Positions 24,001 to 32,973 of a stretch of 64,000 nucleotides of DNA are shown here, piece after piece. Position 1 is the first letter of the stretch. Each line of letters begins with the position of its first letter. The notes below the pieces were generated by a model. It worked only from the letters and a program-made list of their open reading frames with translations. It searched no databases and was not told where the DNA came from. Position numbers and translations under genes: made by a program. The stretch is from Pandoraea iniqua. Its GTDB lineage: Bacteria; Pseudomonadota; Gammaproteobacteria; Burkholderiales; Burkholderiaceae. Location: the NCBI RefSeq assembly GCF_902459685.1, contig NZ_CABPSF010000002.1, positions 992,001 through 1,056,000 of the forward strand, given 5' to 3'.

Positions 24001-25981
24001 CTGGTCGTTGCAGGGCTTGCCCGTCAGCTACACCGATGTCACCGGACTTGAGCATCGCTACCGCTTCGAGACGGACACGGGGCGTCTGATGGACGTGCAA
24101 TGCGGCAACGTGACGGTGGCTTTGACCTACGACGCCTTGAGCCGTGTGCGAGAGCAACGCGTGACGCAGGCTGGTCAGGCCATGCTCACGACAACGTTCT
24201 CGTACGACGACGCGGGCCGCGAAATTCTGCGCGAATATGTGGCCCCCGGCCGCCCGGCATTCTCCATTGAACAGGAATACGACGGTCTCGACCTGCTGAC
24301 GCTGCGTGTGCGCACATTGGGCGGCGCGCCCGTGCTCACCGAGAACTTCGACTACGACGAGCGTAGCCGGCTGGCGCTGTATGCCGCCACCGGCGATCAG
24401 GCACCGCACGATCCGCACGATCCGTCGCGGCGCATCTATCTCCAGCAGTGGGAGCACGATGTGCTCGACAACATCACCCGGGTGACCACGTGGCATCAAG
24501 GGCCGGCAGCGGACCCCGGCATCGCGGACTATCGCTACGAGAACGCAGACGACCCGACGCAACTCACGTCGCTCGTCTACGAAGGCTACGGCGCCAGCGA
24601 CGGCACGCAAACGTTTGCGTATGACGCCGCCGGGCGAATGATCGACGCGGAAAGCGGCTATCGCATCGCGTATAACGCGCTCGATCAGATGCTCTCGGTG
24701 TCGCGCAGCGGCGCGGAGCTCGCGGCGTATCGATACAACGGGCTTGACGAGCAATGCACGGTTACCTTGGCTGGACAACCGGCCCGCGCACGAATCTTCC
24801 GTGAGAACGTGCTCGTCACCGAAGTGCGGGGCACGCTGTCGCGCGTCTATCTCAATGGGGGCGCGGGCGCGATCGATCAGACCGGTGCGTTACAGGTCTA
24901 CGCGCGCGATGCCAAGGGCAGCATCATGCAGACCTACGATGCGCAGACGACGCATGCGGTGGTGTACTCGCCGTCAGGTTTTCGCGAGACGAGCGCCGTG
25001 CTTGACGGGGTGCCCGGGTACGACGGCGAAACGTCCGATCCGGCCACGCAATGGCTCTGGTTAGGCAATGCACGGATGTACTCCCCGGTGCTCGCGCGCT
25101 TCATGGTGCCCGATACGTTTGCGCCATTCGATGGCGGCGGCATCAACGCGTACGCGCGCATCGATCCGGTCAATGCGACCGACCCCTCTGGCCATGTCCC
25201 GAAATGGCTGGCCGTAACGATCCCCGCGTTGCTTGCTGTCGCGTCGATCACTAACGCTCTGGCGCTCACGGGCGGGCTCAAGGGTATAGCGATCTCGCTT
25301 AATGTGACGGCGCAAGCCGCACTAGGCAAAGTGGGGTTGGTCGCAGCCGGTAGCGCCGCGACACTGGCGGCCGCCAAAGGGGTCGCTGTTTCTGCGGCCG
25401 TGCTGACGTCGGCCAAAGTTGTCCTGGGGTCGATGGGGTCGCTCACCATGGTTAGCTCGTCCGCGACACGCATCATGGATCATTTGGAACTGGCGGGGAT
25501 ACTGGGCGCTGTGGGCGGGACCTTGTCGACGGCCGGGGTTATTGCCGGTGCCCCGGGGACGCTCAGGACTTATCGATCGGTGGTGAACAATCGCAGGACG
25601 GCATGGATAGCCGCAACCCGCAAGCGGGCGGCAGAGAATCGACAGGCCAGACTCGAGCGCCAAATGACGCAAGGTGATCGCCGGCCGTCCCTCACGCCAT
25701 CGGCGCAATCCGGTACAAGCGACGCCAACTGGCTGGAACTCGTCGCCAAGCAGTCGCCGACGATCAGCCGGGCGTCGTCCGTGTACGGGACTCCGAGGGG
25801 ATCGTTCAGCGACATCGGATCGCCCCCGCAAGGCATGTCGCCGAATCTGAATGGCACGCCACGGGCCCTGCGCGTGATGGCGCTTCGCGGCGCGGGTCCT
25901 GCCCGTCAGAGCGTGCCCGGCGGGTCGCAATTCATTCGCAGACAGGGTCAGAACCGGGAGCGGTCCGAGAGCTTGGCGTGA
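21089..25981 (+). CDS. RHS/YD-repeat protein, copy 1
   Basis: This is a 1630-residue RHS-repeat protein without a signal peptide or PAAR domain. The N-terminal module (about residues 10-330) begins SGAQSFLSFLEKGVDPRTG, includes AGPDLALSLGF and GRGWSW, and is typical of a free-standing RHS family found in pseudomonads and Burkholderiales. Many YD repeats follow, such as YEYDALGRV and YTYDGLGRL. The RHS core ends near residue 1370 with RMYSPVLARFMVPD, NAYARIDPVNATDPSGH. The last 260 residues are variable: an Ala/Gly-rich hydrophobic part, then a basic, Ser-rich tail with no nuclease signature that I can see. RHS shells usually encapsulate a C-terminal toxin. Whether this tail is toxic is unknown. 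The ATG at 21089 lies close behind a GGGGCG-rich stretch, and the stop overlaps the leader of copy 2. Confidence 0.88.
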   Translation: MTGTHQGPAQADSSTLYSGAQSFLSFLEKGVDPRTGTYSIRVALPKLAMNALAGPDLALSLGFDALQNADVGLGRGWSWGMSRLSPGAKRLSLADGETQLAIVYENRIEFPDKKLPTFIAEKAGDTLTITYRSGRRERLTKFDDSDPLSPYVPVEIISAQGRSLHLTWVHFQGQPMLSSIADHERRELLRASRTAQAATIALTGTDGNAITFRLVLSGDLVSSIELPLPGQVAWHLRYSRYTAADLAMLTEVRSPTGSVETIAYEARGHAFPLRAGDPVGTEPARLPYVARYALDPGQGQPQRVTTYTYSTENFLGFGAGVDWEDATDGLYKVTHDYRYSSIESQLDTAGTAQVTIYREYDRFHGIRIERRTEADCEQSQLTEYHEEPGKPWHDQPVTINLIRTHTTRFRRGGVSRDDVTAYAYDAWGNTTEETGPDGTAERTTYYLPAGEDGCPQDPVWDTPHTVKTTAMVPATAVPGSRVAATVTTRHRYALLPSMAPGAPGYLECVQQTLETPAGIHQTNTFDFENDPLSLLLHGRLKQQVETMGGRSITTGFTYALADGALVTEESTHTDFDDTVSVTSRHTSVISGLETRRENADEIVTYEYDALGRVHEETTSPKTGVGAYTVTLRHAFTLIGLAGGEASQITTTASGVVTTTAFEGTGLLVRETRMAPDVAQGQPHDVHRVDYDAFGRVAQDVTLDWHDGQTLTVAKQLLYDGWGQQASVVRADGVTEHTEYDPLTQIETSWTSASAGAVRSASTVRQMNPFDAADWAERRSVAGTLISRLAYTYDGLGRLDTKTDPRLRRTQYEYDFADRVVRTTLPTEDVIESDYVPHADSDEVAALRLNGIDIGRREFDGLMRMSGQTIGGRTSTWTFDADRTLPREVRGPGGEIVAYDVNPSLPSSLTRCTSGAVSIDYDYDQKTGLLMHANVQTTGQPASDYRCERDASGNLSGETWLDGDTRRTTAHVWSLQGLPVSYTDVTGLEHRYRFETDTGRLMDVQCGNVTVALTYDALSRVREQRVTQAGQAMLTTTFSYDDAGREILREYVAPGRPAFSIEQEYDGLDLLTLRVRTLGGAPVLTENFDYDERSRLALYAATGDQAPHDPHDPSRRIYLQQWEHDVLDNITRVTTWHQGPAADPGIADYRYENADDPTQLTSLVYEGYGASDGTQTFAYDAAGRMIDAESGYRIAYNALDQMLSVSRSGAELAAYRYNGLDEQCTVTLAGQPARARIFRENVLVTEVRGTLSRVYLNGGAGAIDQTGALQVYARDAKGSIMQTYDAQTTHAVVYSPSGFRETSAVLDGVPGYDGETSDPATQWLWLGNARMYSPVLARFMVPDTFAPFDGGGINAYARIDPVNATDPSGHVPKWLAVTIPALLAVASITNALALTGGLKGIAISLNVTAQAALGKVGLVAAGSAATLAAAKGVAVSAAVLTSAKVVLGSMGSLTMVSSSATRIMDHLELAGILGAVGGTLSTAGVIAGAPGTLRTYRSVVNNRRTAWIAATRKRAAENRQARLERQMTQGDRRPSLTPSAQSGTSDANWLELVAKQSPTISRASSVYGTPRGSFSDIGSPPQGMSPNLNGTPRALRVMALRGAGPARQSVPGGSQFIRRQGQNRERSESLA

Positions 25982-26037
25982 GTGACGGGGAAGTGAATGA
26001 TTCCGCAGCGCCCGCCGTCAGGCGAGGGGAGGATGCC

Positions 26038-29000
26038 ATGCAGGATGTTCCGCAAGAACGAGCTCAGGCCGATAGTGGCGCGTTGTATTCCGGTGCGCAG
26101 AGCTTCCTGAGTTTCCTCGAGAAAGGGGTCGACCCGCGTACCGGCACGTATTCCATTCGCGTGGCATTGCCGAAGATCGCGATGAACGCGCTGGCCGGTC
26201 CTGATCTGTCGCTGTCGCTCGCCTTCGATCCCTTGCAGAACGTCGACGCCGGGCTGGGATGCGGCTGGTCGTGGGCCATGACGCGGCTGCTGCCGGCGAC
26301 ACAGCGCCTGACGCTGTCCGACGGTGAAACGCATCTGGCCGTGGTGTATCCCGATCGCATCGAATTCCCCGACCGGAAGTTGCCGACGTTTGCCGTGGAG
26401 AAGCAGGACAAGACGGTCATCGTCACGTACAAGTCGGGGCGGCGTGAGCGTCTTGTGATGTTCGACGAAAACGAGCCGCTGTCACCCTACGTGCCGGTGG
26501 AAATCATCTCGGCGCAGGGGCGCTCGATATTTCTGCAATGGCAGCACTTCCAAGGGCATCCGTCGCTTGTCGGCATCGACGATCATGACCGGCAACCGCT
26601 GCTGCGGGCGACGCGCACCGAACAGAGCGTGACCCTCACGCTGCCCGGTCCCGGCGCCACTTCGGTCGACTACGTCATGACGCTCAATGGCGATCTCGTT
26701 TCGGCAATCCAGTTGCCGGTGCCCGAACAGGCGGCGTGGCAACTGCGCTACGAGCGATACACCGAGGCTGAGTTGGCGTTCCTCACGCAAGTGATCTCGC
26801 CGACCGGCAGCGTCGAGACTATCGTCTACGAGAGAGAGGGGCATGCCTTTCCCCGCCGCACCGGTGATCCGGCCGACAAGCCTCCCGAACGGCTGCCGTA
26901 TGTCGTGCGCCATGTGATGGACCCGGGCGAAGGACTGCCGCCCCGCATCTCGACGTACCAGTACTCGACGAAAAACTTCCTCGGCTTTGAGGCGGGGGTC
27001 GATTGGGAGGATGCCACCGACGCGCTTTACAAAGTGCTCGTCGACTACCGTTATTCCAGCACGCAGACGCAACTCGGGCCGCAGGGCGAGCCGCTCGTGA
27101 CGATCTACCGCGAGTTCGATCGTTTCCACTTACGGCGCATCGAGCGACGCATCGAAGACGGCTGTGAGCACGAGACGCTGGAGACGTATCACGATCAACC
27201 CGGTAAGCCTTTTGCCGATCAGCTGGCCATCGTGCAGTTGCCCGCGCAGCGCATCGAGCGGTTTCGTCGCGACAGTGTCTTTCGCGACGATGTGACCACG
27301 TTCCGCTACGACGACTACGGCAATCCCGTCGAGACGCTCACGCCCGATGGCATTCGGGAGCAGGTCATCTACTACGATCCGGCGGGCGAGACCGGATGTC
27401 CGCGGGACCCCGTCTGGCCGACACCGCGAACGATGAAGTCGAAGACCGCCGTGCCGTCGCCGGCAGCGCGGGGGCGTGGCGGTTCTGCACGACTGGCGCC
27501 AACGCGAACGCTCAGGTATCGCTACGCGGTGCTGCCCTCGTTGGCGGCAGGGGCCGCAGGGTTTCTCGAATGCATCGGGGAAACACTAGAAACACCCGGC
27601 GAGATTCATACCACCGTGACGACCGAGTATTACGACGAACCCGCGTCGTTGTTGCGGCATGGCCGGGTGAAGCGACGAGCACGGACGATGTGGGCGTGGC
27701 AGACGATCGTCGATTACACCTATCAGTTGAGCGGCGGCGCGTTGGTGACGACGCAGACACACCACACCGATTTCGACGCGACGCGCAGCACGACGGCCAT
27801 TCACGTGTCGGTACGCACAGGGCTAGAGACCCAGCGCGACGGCGCGGACGCGCGTGTGACGTTCGTCCATGATGCGCTGGGCCGCATCGTCGAATCGACG
27901 ACGACGCCGATGTCGGGCGACAGCGCGTACACCGCGTCGGTGCGGCATGCGTATTTTCTGGCCGGGCAGGGCGGCGGCAGCGTGCGGCAGGTAACGACCA
28001 ACGAGTTCGGGGTGGAAGACACCCGCGTATTCGACGGCACCGGGCTCGATGTGAGCGCCACACGCCGCGAACCCGACGTCGCGCAGGGCGAAGCCTTCGA
28101 GGTGCGGCGCTGCGTCTACGACACCCTCGGCCGGTTGGTGTCGGAGACGACCACCGATCTTCACGACGGCACGCCGCTGACGGCGACCACACGATATGGG
28201 TACGACGGCTGGGAGCGGCGCTCGGCCGTGATTCGCCCGGACGGCGTGACCGAACATGTCGAGTGGAATCCCATCACGCAGGAGGAGACGATCTGGCTGG
28301 ACACTATCGCGCAGCGCACGGGCCGGGTGGTGCGTCAGGTCAATGCGTTCGAGGAAGCCGAATGGGAAGAGCGCTACGACAACAACAACCGTTTGATCAG
28401 CCGGCAAAGCTACGAGTACGACGGGCTGGGACGTTGTGCCGCCGTCACCGACCCGAAGGGGCGCGTCGTGACCTACGCGTACGACTTCGCCGACCGGGTG
28501 GTACGCACCACATTGCCGAATGGCGCGCGTGGCGATGTCATTGAACGCACCTACGTCGCTCACACGGACGAAAGCGAGGTCGCCACGCTGCGGATGAACG
28601 GCGTCGAGGTTGGCCGTCGCGATCTCGACGGACTGCTGCGGATGACGTCACAGACCGTGGGAGACCGCGTGATGCTGTGGGAGTACCACGCGGATCGCCG
28701 TCAACCGAGTGCTATACAGAACGCGGCGGGCGAGCGCACCGTGTACGACATCGATCCGTCGCTCACGGACCACGTGAAGCAACGTCGTGCCGACGGCGTG
28801 ACGACCGGCTTCGACTACGATCCGCACTCTGGCCTGTTGACCCACGCACGGCACGAAAGCGACGGGGCATTGCCCTCGGAATACCGCTGCCAGCGCTATG
28901 CCAACGGCAACCTTCGGGAAGTCGCGTACGCCGGCGTCGATGGTGAGCGGGTCTGCGGCCACACGTGGTCGCTCTTGGGGCTGCCGGTCACCTATGACGA

Positions 29001-30945
29001 CGTCACCGGCAAGGTCTATCGCTATCACTATGCGCCCGGGATCGGCCGTCTCACGCAGATCGATTGTGCGGGCGTGGCGGTGAGCTTTGACTACGATGCG
29101 CTGGGCCGCGTACGGCAGCAGCAGGTTCGTGAGGCCGGGCAACTGCGGCTGACGACGACATTCACCTATGACGACGTGGGCCGCGAAGTGCAGCGCGACT
29201 ACGACGCGCCCGGTCAGCCCGGCATGTCGATCGCACAGGAATATGACGCGACCGATGCACTGTCCAAACGTCAGCGCGTCGTGGGTGGTCAGGTCATGCT
29301 CACCGAGAATTTTTCCTACGACACGCGCGGCCGCATCGATTTGTACTACGCCATCGGCGAAGACGCGCCGCGCGACCCGCAGCTCCCGACGCGCCGCATC
29401 ATGATGCAGCAATGGAGCTTCGACGCGCTCGATAACGTCCGGCAAATCATCTCTTGGACGCCGACCGACGATCCGTCGGCACAGGTTGTCTATCACTACG
29501 ACAACGCGCTCGATCCGACCCAGTTGACCTCGCTGGTTCGCACCGGCTACGGCAGTGCGGATGGGCGCGAGACATTCCGCTATGACGGCGCAGGCCGCAT
29601 GGTCGAGGCAGAACGGGGCCACACGATCACGTACAACGCGTTGGATCAGGTGACGGCCATCGGGCGGGCGGATGGCGCTCACGTCGAGTATCAGTACAAC
29701 GCGCTGGACGAGCAGTACCGCGTGGTGCAGGCGGGCCAGCCCGTGCGCGAGCGCGTGTTTCGCGAGAACCGGCTTGTCACGGAGATTCGCGGCACCCTGT
29801 CGCGGGCTTATTTGGGCGATGGCGGCGTCGATGCGCAGACACTCGGCGACATCGATGAGACGGGGGCGCTGCGGGTGTACGCCACCGACTGGCAAGCCAG
29901 TGTCGTAGCAACGCACGGTCCTGCGGGCGCGACGCAGCGCGTGGTCTATGGCCCGACCGGCTATCGCGCCGACACGGCCACGCTCGATGGCGTGCCCGGT
30001 CACGATGGCGAGCTCGTCGACCCGCTGACGCAATGGTTGTGGCTCGGCAATGCTCGCATGTACTCACCGGTGCTCGGTCGCTTCATGGTGCCCGATGCGT
30101 TTTCGCCGTTCGGCGGCGGTGGCCTGAATGCTTATGCGCGCATCGACCCGATCAACGCCATCGATCCGAGCGGGCATCTGCCCAGTTGGCTCGGCGGCGT
30201 GATCGGTGTGCTGGGCGTGATGGCCGGCATTGCCCTGACGGTCGTCTCGGCAGGCGGGCTGAGTGCTGCGGGGGCGGCGCTCGCCGTCACCGGCGCGGCG
30301 GCGCTGGGCAAGCTTGGCGTGGCGGCCGCCCTCACGACCACCGGCGCCGTGGTGAGTGTGACCTCGGGGCAGATGGCGATCGCGGCATCGATCATCACGA
30401 GCAGTGTCGCCGGCATGCTCTCGACGGCGGATATCGCGCTGAGTTCGGCCGGGTCGGGCGAGGTGGCGCAGGCCTTCACGGTGGCGAGCGGCGTGGTCGG
30501 CATGATCGGCATCGGGCTTGCGATCGCACCGGCGCGCGCGGCGCACCAGGCGGTGCGAAGCACGATGCGCAGTGTCGTGGACCGGATGCAACCGTCCGTG
30601 AGGGGCATCTCCGGCGAATTGCCGAGTTTTCGTCAAATGGCGCGCACGGCGGTGGCGCGATTGGCGAGTGGGACCCCACGGGCATCGGGCGGCAGTCCCG
30701 TGTCCTCGGGGGGCACTTTTGCATCGCTGCCGCCGTCGCGCACAGCGAGCACCGTCTCGTCGGTGGGCCTGACAGGCTTGCTGGCGAACAGTGTCTACCA
30801 ATCGTTCACCAATATTTCCGGCATGGCGTCGGGCTCCGCGTCATCGGGTTCTTATCATTCGGCGCCGTCACAAGCGTCGTCGGAGATTCGACGAAAGCAG
30901 TCGGGCACGGCGGCAGATGAATCCAACGAAGAGAGCGCCGTATGA
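26038..30945 (+). CDS. RHS/YD-repeat protein, copy 2
   Basis: This 1635-residue paralogue of the preceding gene aligns along its whole length. Roughly two thirds of the first 180 residues are identical by eye, including SGAQSFLSFLEKGVDPRTG and SPYVPVEIISAQGRS. I start it at the ATG at 26038, preceded by GAGGGGAGG, because the sequence from there (MQDVPQERAQADS) lines up with copy 1. The frame could also begin at the GTG at 25978. The RHS core ends near residue 1384 with INAIDPSGHLPSW. The 250-residue tail differs from copy 1 but repeats its plan: a hydrophobic Gly/Ala-rich stretch, then a Ser-rich end. The stop overlaps the next gene by four bases, so translation is likely coupled. Confidence 0.88.
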   Translation: MQDVPQERAQADSGALYSGAQSFLSFLEKGVDPRTGTYSIRVALPKIAMNALAGPDLSLSLAFDPLQNVDAGLGCGWSWAMTRLLPATQRLTLSDGETHLAVVYPDRIEFPDRKLPTFAVEKQDKTVIVTYKSGRRERLVMFDENEPLSPYVPVEIISAQGRSIFLQWQHFQGHPSLVGIDDHDRQPLLRATRTEQSVTLTLPGPGATSVDYVMTLNGDLVSAIQLPVPEQAAWQLRYERYTEAELAFLTQVISPTGSVETIVYEREGHAFPRRTGDPADKPPERLPYVVRHVMDPGEGLPPRISTYQYSTKNFLGFEAGVDWEDATDALYKVLVDYRYSSTQTQLGPQGEPLVTIYREFDRFHLRRIERRIEDGCEHETLETYHDQPGKPFADQLAIVQLPAQRIERFRRDSVFRDDVTTFRYDDYGNPVETLTPDGIREQVIYYDPAGETGCPRDPVWPTPRTMKSKTAVPSPAARGRGGSARLAPTRTLRYRYAVLPSLAAGAAGFLECIGETLETPGEIHTTVTTEYYDEPASLLRHGRVKRRARTMWAWQTIVDYTYQLSGGALVTTQTHHTDFDATRSTTAIHVSVRTGLETQRDGADARVTFVHDALGRIVESTTTPMSGDSAYTASVRHAYFLAGQGGGSVRQVTTNEFGVEDTRVFDGTGLDVSATRREPDVAQGEAFEVRRCVYDTLGRLVSETTTDLHDGTPLTATTRYGYDGWERRSAVIRPDGVTEHVEWNPITQEETIWLDTIAQRTGRVVRQVNAFEEAEWEERYDNNNRLISRQSYEYDGLGRCAAVTDPKGRVVTYAYDFADRVVRTTLPNGARGDVIERTYVAHTDESEVATLRMNGVEVGRRDLDGLLRMTSQTVGDRVMLWEYHADRRQPSAIQNAAGERTVYDIDPSLTDHVKQRRADGVTTGFDYDPHSGLLTHARHESDGALPSEYRCQRYANGNLREVAYAGVDGERVCGHTWSLLGLPVTYDDVTGKVYRYHYAPGIGRLTQIDCAGVAVSFDYDALGRVRQQQVREAGQLRLTTTFTYDDVGREVQRDYDAPGQPGMSIAQEYDATDALSKRQRVVGGQVMLTENFSYDTRGRIDLYYAIGEDAPRDPQLPTRRIMMQQWSFDALDNVRQIISWTPTDDPSAQVVYHYDNALDPTQLTSLVRTGYGSADGRETFRYDGAGRMVEAERGHTITYNALDQVTAIGRADGAHVEYQYNALDEQYRVVQAGQPVRERVFRENRLVTEIRGTLSRAYLGDGGVDAQTLGDIDETGALRVYATDWQASVVATHGPAGATQRVVYGPTGYRADTATLDGVPGHDGELVDPLTQWLWLGNARMYSPVLGRFMVPDAFSPFGGGGLNAYARIDPINAIDPSGHLPSWLGGVIGVLGVMAGIALTVVSAGGLSAAGAALAVTGAAALGKLGVAAALTTTGAVVSVTSGQMAIAASIITSSVAGMLSTADIALSSAGSGEVAQAFTVASGVVGMIGIGLAIAPARAAHQAVRSTMRSVVDRMQPSVRGISGELPSFRQMARTAVARLASGTPRASGGSPVSSGGTFASLPPSRTASTVSSVGLTGLLANSVYQSFTNISGMASGSASSGSYHSAPSQASSEIRRKQSGTAADESNEESAV

Positions 30946-32033
30946 AACAGTTTCCGTATTTCGCGATGAAGGTGGCGCCGGAGGTCGACGCCAACGGGGT
31001 GAGCGCGGCGTATCTAGCCGCCAACGACGACACCCTGCCGGCCGATGTGCCGATGTTTCCCCCGGGCGCGTCGCCGGGGGACGGATTGTTCTGCATGATC
31101 GATGGCGCGGATGTGCCGTCGATGACGCGTGCGCTGACCGATGACGACAAGATCGTCAATCCGATCGTCGTGCGGTATCCGGGCAATGCCCTGCGCGTGT
31201 TGGCCGAAGGGGATCACAGCATCACGTACCGATGCGAGAAAGCCGATGGCACGGTGATCGGCGTTGCGCTGGAGAAGACGATTCTCGTTTTGCTCGTGCC
31301 GCCGTTGGACTTGGTGCCGCCGATTGTTTCCGATGCGCCGGGTGGACGTCTGAATCCGATTTCCGCACTGCAAGGCACAACGGTTCATGTGCGCTATGGC
31401 GGCATGCTCGCCGGGCAGCGCGTGCAGGTGCATTGGCACGGCGTCAGCGACGCGGGCAGCATCGACACGGCTTGGCAGACGGTACCGGCTGCCGTGCCCG
31501 ATTTTCTCCCGTTCGGGATCGAGCCGTACCTCGTCGCGGCGAATGTGGATGCCACGGTCGACGTGAGCTACTCGGTCGATCGCGACGGCGACACAGCGGA
31601 CTCGACGCGCTTGTCGTTGGTCGTGACGGCGTTCAATCCGCAAGACATGCCGATGCCGCAGTTGCCGGATCTGGCCGGCAGCGACCGGATCGAACCCGAC
31701 AAATTGCCCAACGGACTGCGCGTCAATGTGCCGCGCTGGCATCTGGCCTTCGAAGGCCAGCAAATCTGGCTGTGGTGCGACGGTCTGAGTTCGCAGCAAC
31801 CGGGGGCTTACCAGCACTACATGCGCACGGCGCACCGCGTCACGTCGACCGAAGCGGCGCAAGGCATCTTTACGACGGTGCCGGCGGCGTGGCTCGCGCC
31901 ATTGGCGCATGGCTCACGGCTGCTCATCGAATATCAGGTGGGGTTTCACGAGGGAGGGCGGCAGAGTTCCCGGCGTCTGTCGTTTGAAGTGCTCAACCCG
32001 AGCGAGGAAGTTGTCGGTGACGGTGTCAGGTGA
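30942..32033 (+). CDS. Uncharacterised Ig-like domain protein coupled to RHS copy 2
   Basis: This 363-residue protein appears to consist of three beta-sandwich (Ig-like) modules, at about residues 40-120, 125-235 and 240-355. The middle one begins LNPISALQGTTVHVRYGGML and contains QVHWHG. The third repeats the pattern with LPNGLRVNVPRWHLAFEGQQ and IWLWCDG. There is no signal peptide. The ATG overlaps the stop of RHS copy 2 (ATGA), the arrangement expected for a partner made in fixed ratio. It could be a binding, adaptor or protective protein. An immunity role is possible but nothing in the sequence proves it. Similar modules occur in large secreted proteins of pseudomonads, as far as I recall. 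Confidence 0.75.
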   Translation: MKQFPYFAMKVAPEVDANGVSAAYLAANDDTLPADVPMFPPGASPGDGLFCMIDGADVPSMTRALTDDDKIVNPIVVRYPGNALRVLAEGDHSITYRCEKADGTVIGVALEKTILVLLVPPLDLVPPIVSDAPGGRLNPISALQGTTVHVRYGGMLAGQRVQVHWHGVSDAGSIDTAWQTVPAAVPDFLPFGIEPYLVAANVDATVDVSYSVDRDGDTADSTRLSLVVTAFNPQDMPMPQLPDLAGSDRIEPDKLPNGLRVNVPRWHLAFEGQQIWLWCDGLSSQQPGAYQHYMRTAHRVTSTEAAQGIFTTVPAAWLAPLAHGSRLLIEYQVGFHEGGRQSSRRLSFEVLNPSEEVVGDGVR

Positions 32034-32041
32034 GGTGAATC

Positions 32042-32971
32042 ATGCGCAATACTCTTCGAAGTCGGCTCTGGACCGCGCTGCGCGGTCTGCTCATTCTCAG
32101 CGTCGCGGCGCTGGGTGCGTGCCAGACCGTGACACCGCATAACTACGCGTTACCCAACATCACGATGTACGAGAGCGACGTCGACAAAACGTGCAGCTTC
32201 GCCCTGTATGACGGGGGGAGTCTCGATTTCACTCAGTCGAGCCTGTGTAAAAACGACGAGTATTACTCGTTTTCGATTTCCGGCGCCCATGAGGGCATGG
32301 AGATCGAGTTCCATGACGAGCCGTCGTGCACGGGCTCGCAGCCGTTTGCCAAGTATGTGGTGTCGTTCAGGACGGGTGGCGAATTGACCGGGAGTGTGGC
32401 CAAAACCGGTGTCGGGCTGAGTCAGGACAAGTCAGTCGGTACGCGCCTGAACGATGGTGACGGTAAGGATGTGTTGATTGCCAACGGATTCAAAAGTGGC
32501 ACGCTCGGGGGCAAGGTGTCGTGCGTGAGCGTGCATAAGCTGCTGCCGGACGGACCCTATCGCTTTCGGTCTGTCATGTACCCGGACAAGTGTCTGACGG
32601 GCGGGCTTACCGATGAGGTGCCGATGCGCGTCACAACTTGTGCGCAGGGCGATGGCAAACAGATGTTCTTCGAGATGAACGTGGCAGAACGTTGGCCGTA
32701 TGCCGCATGGCGACCGCGCAGCTCGACGTACGCCCCCGTAATGCGCCACATCTCTAATCCCAGCATCGGGCGACACAACGTTTCTATCGCGCTAACAGAC
32801 ATACCGCCGCCCTACTTCCACTACAACACCGCCACCAAAGTTCTGGAGTCGGGTGGGTTCTGCATCTTCCCCGAATCCTTCAACGATGGGACTGCGGTCG
32901 TGACCAACTGCTCGTACGCCGTATTTGATCAGTGGAATATGGAGCCGACCGCCAAGGCGCAGGAAAAGTGA
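32042..32971 (+). CDS. Putative lipoprotein with crystallin-like and ricin-B-like regions
   Basis: This 309-residue protein has a signal sequence ending in a lipobox, LGAC, with the lipidated cysteine at position 27. The next residue is Gln, which favours sorting to the outer membrane. Residues about 45-105 (SFALYDGG, then NDEYYSFSISG and MEIEFHDEPSCTG) resemble a beta-gamma-crystallin-type Greek-key motif. Residues about 170-300 have R-type lectin features: YRFRSVMYPDKCL, a QMF motif near 206, paired cysteines, and a QW motif in FDQWNME near 297. Both fold assignments are my reading and need a profile search. It follows the Ig-like gene by 8 bp with GAGGTG as ribosome-binding site and closes the array. 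Confidence 0.7.
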   Translation: MRNTLRSRLWTALRGLLILSVAALGACQTVTPHNYALPNITMYESDVDKTCSFALYDGGSLDFTQSSLCKNDEYYSFSISGAHEGMEIEFHDEPSCTGSQPFAKYVVSFRTGGELTGSVAKTGVGLSQDKSVGTRLNDGDGKDVLIANGFKSGTLGGKVSCVSVHKLLPDGPYRFRSVMYPDKCLTGGLTDEVPMRVTTCAQGDGKQMFFEMNVAERWPYAAWRPRSSTYAPVMRHISNPSIGRHNVSIALTDIPPPYFHYNTATKVLESGGFCIFPESFNDGTAVVTNCSYAVFDQWNMEPTAKAQEK

Positions 32972-32973
32972 TT

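Noticed and set aside
21650-24778. 1042-residue open frame antisense to RHS copy 1
   Set aside because: YD-repeat genes with high GC give long antisense frames. The translation has no recognisable domain and the sense gene has a clear family match.
20111-32971. The RHS array as a type VI secretion island or Tc toxin locus
   Set aside because: No VgrG, Hcp, PAAR or DUF4123 chaperone is present, and neither RHS protein has the TcB/SpvB N-terminus or TcC arrangement.
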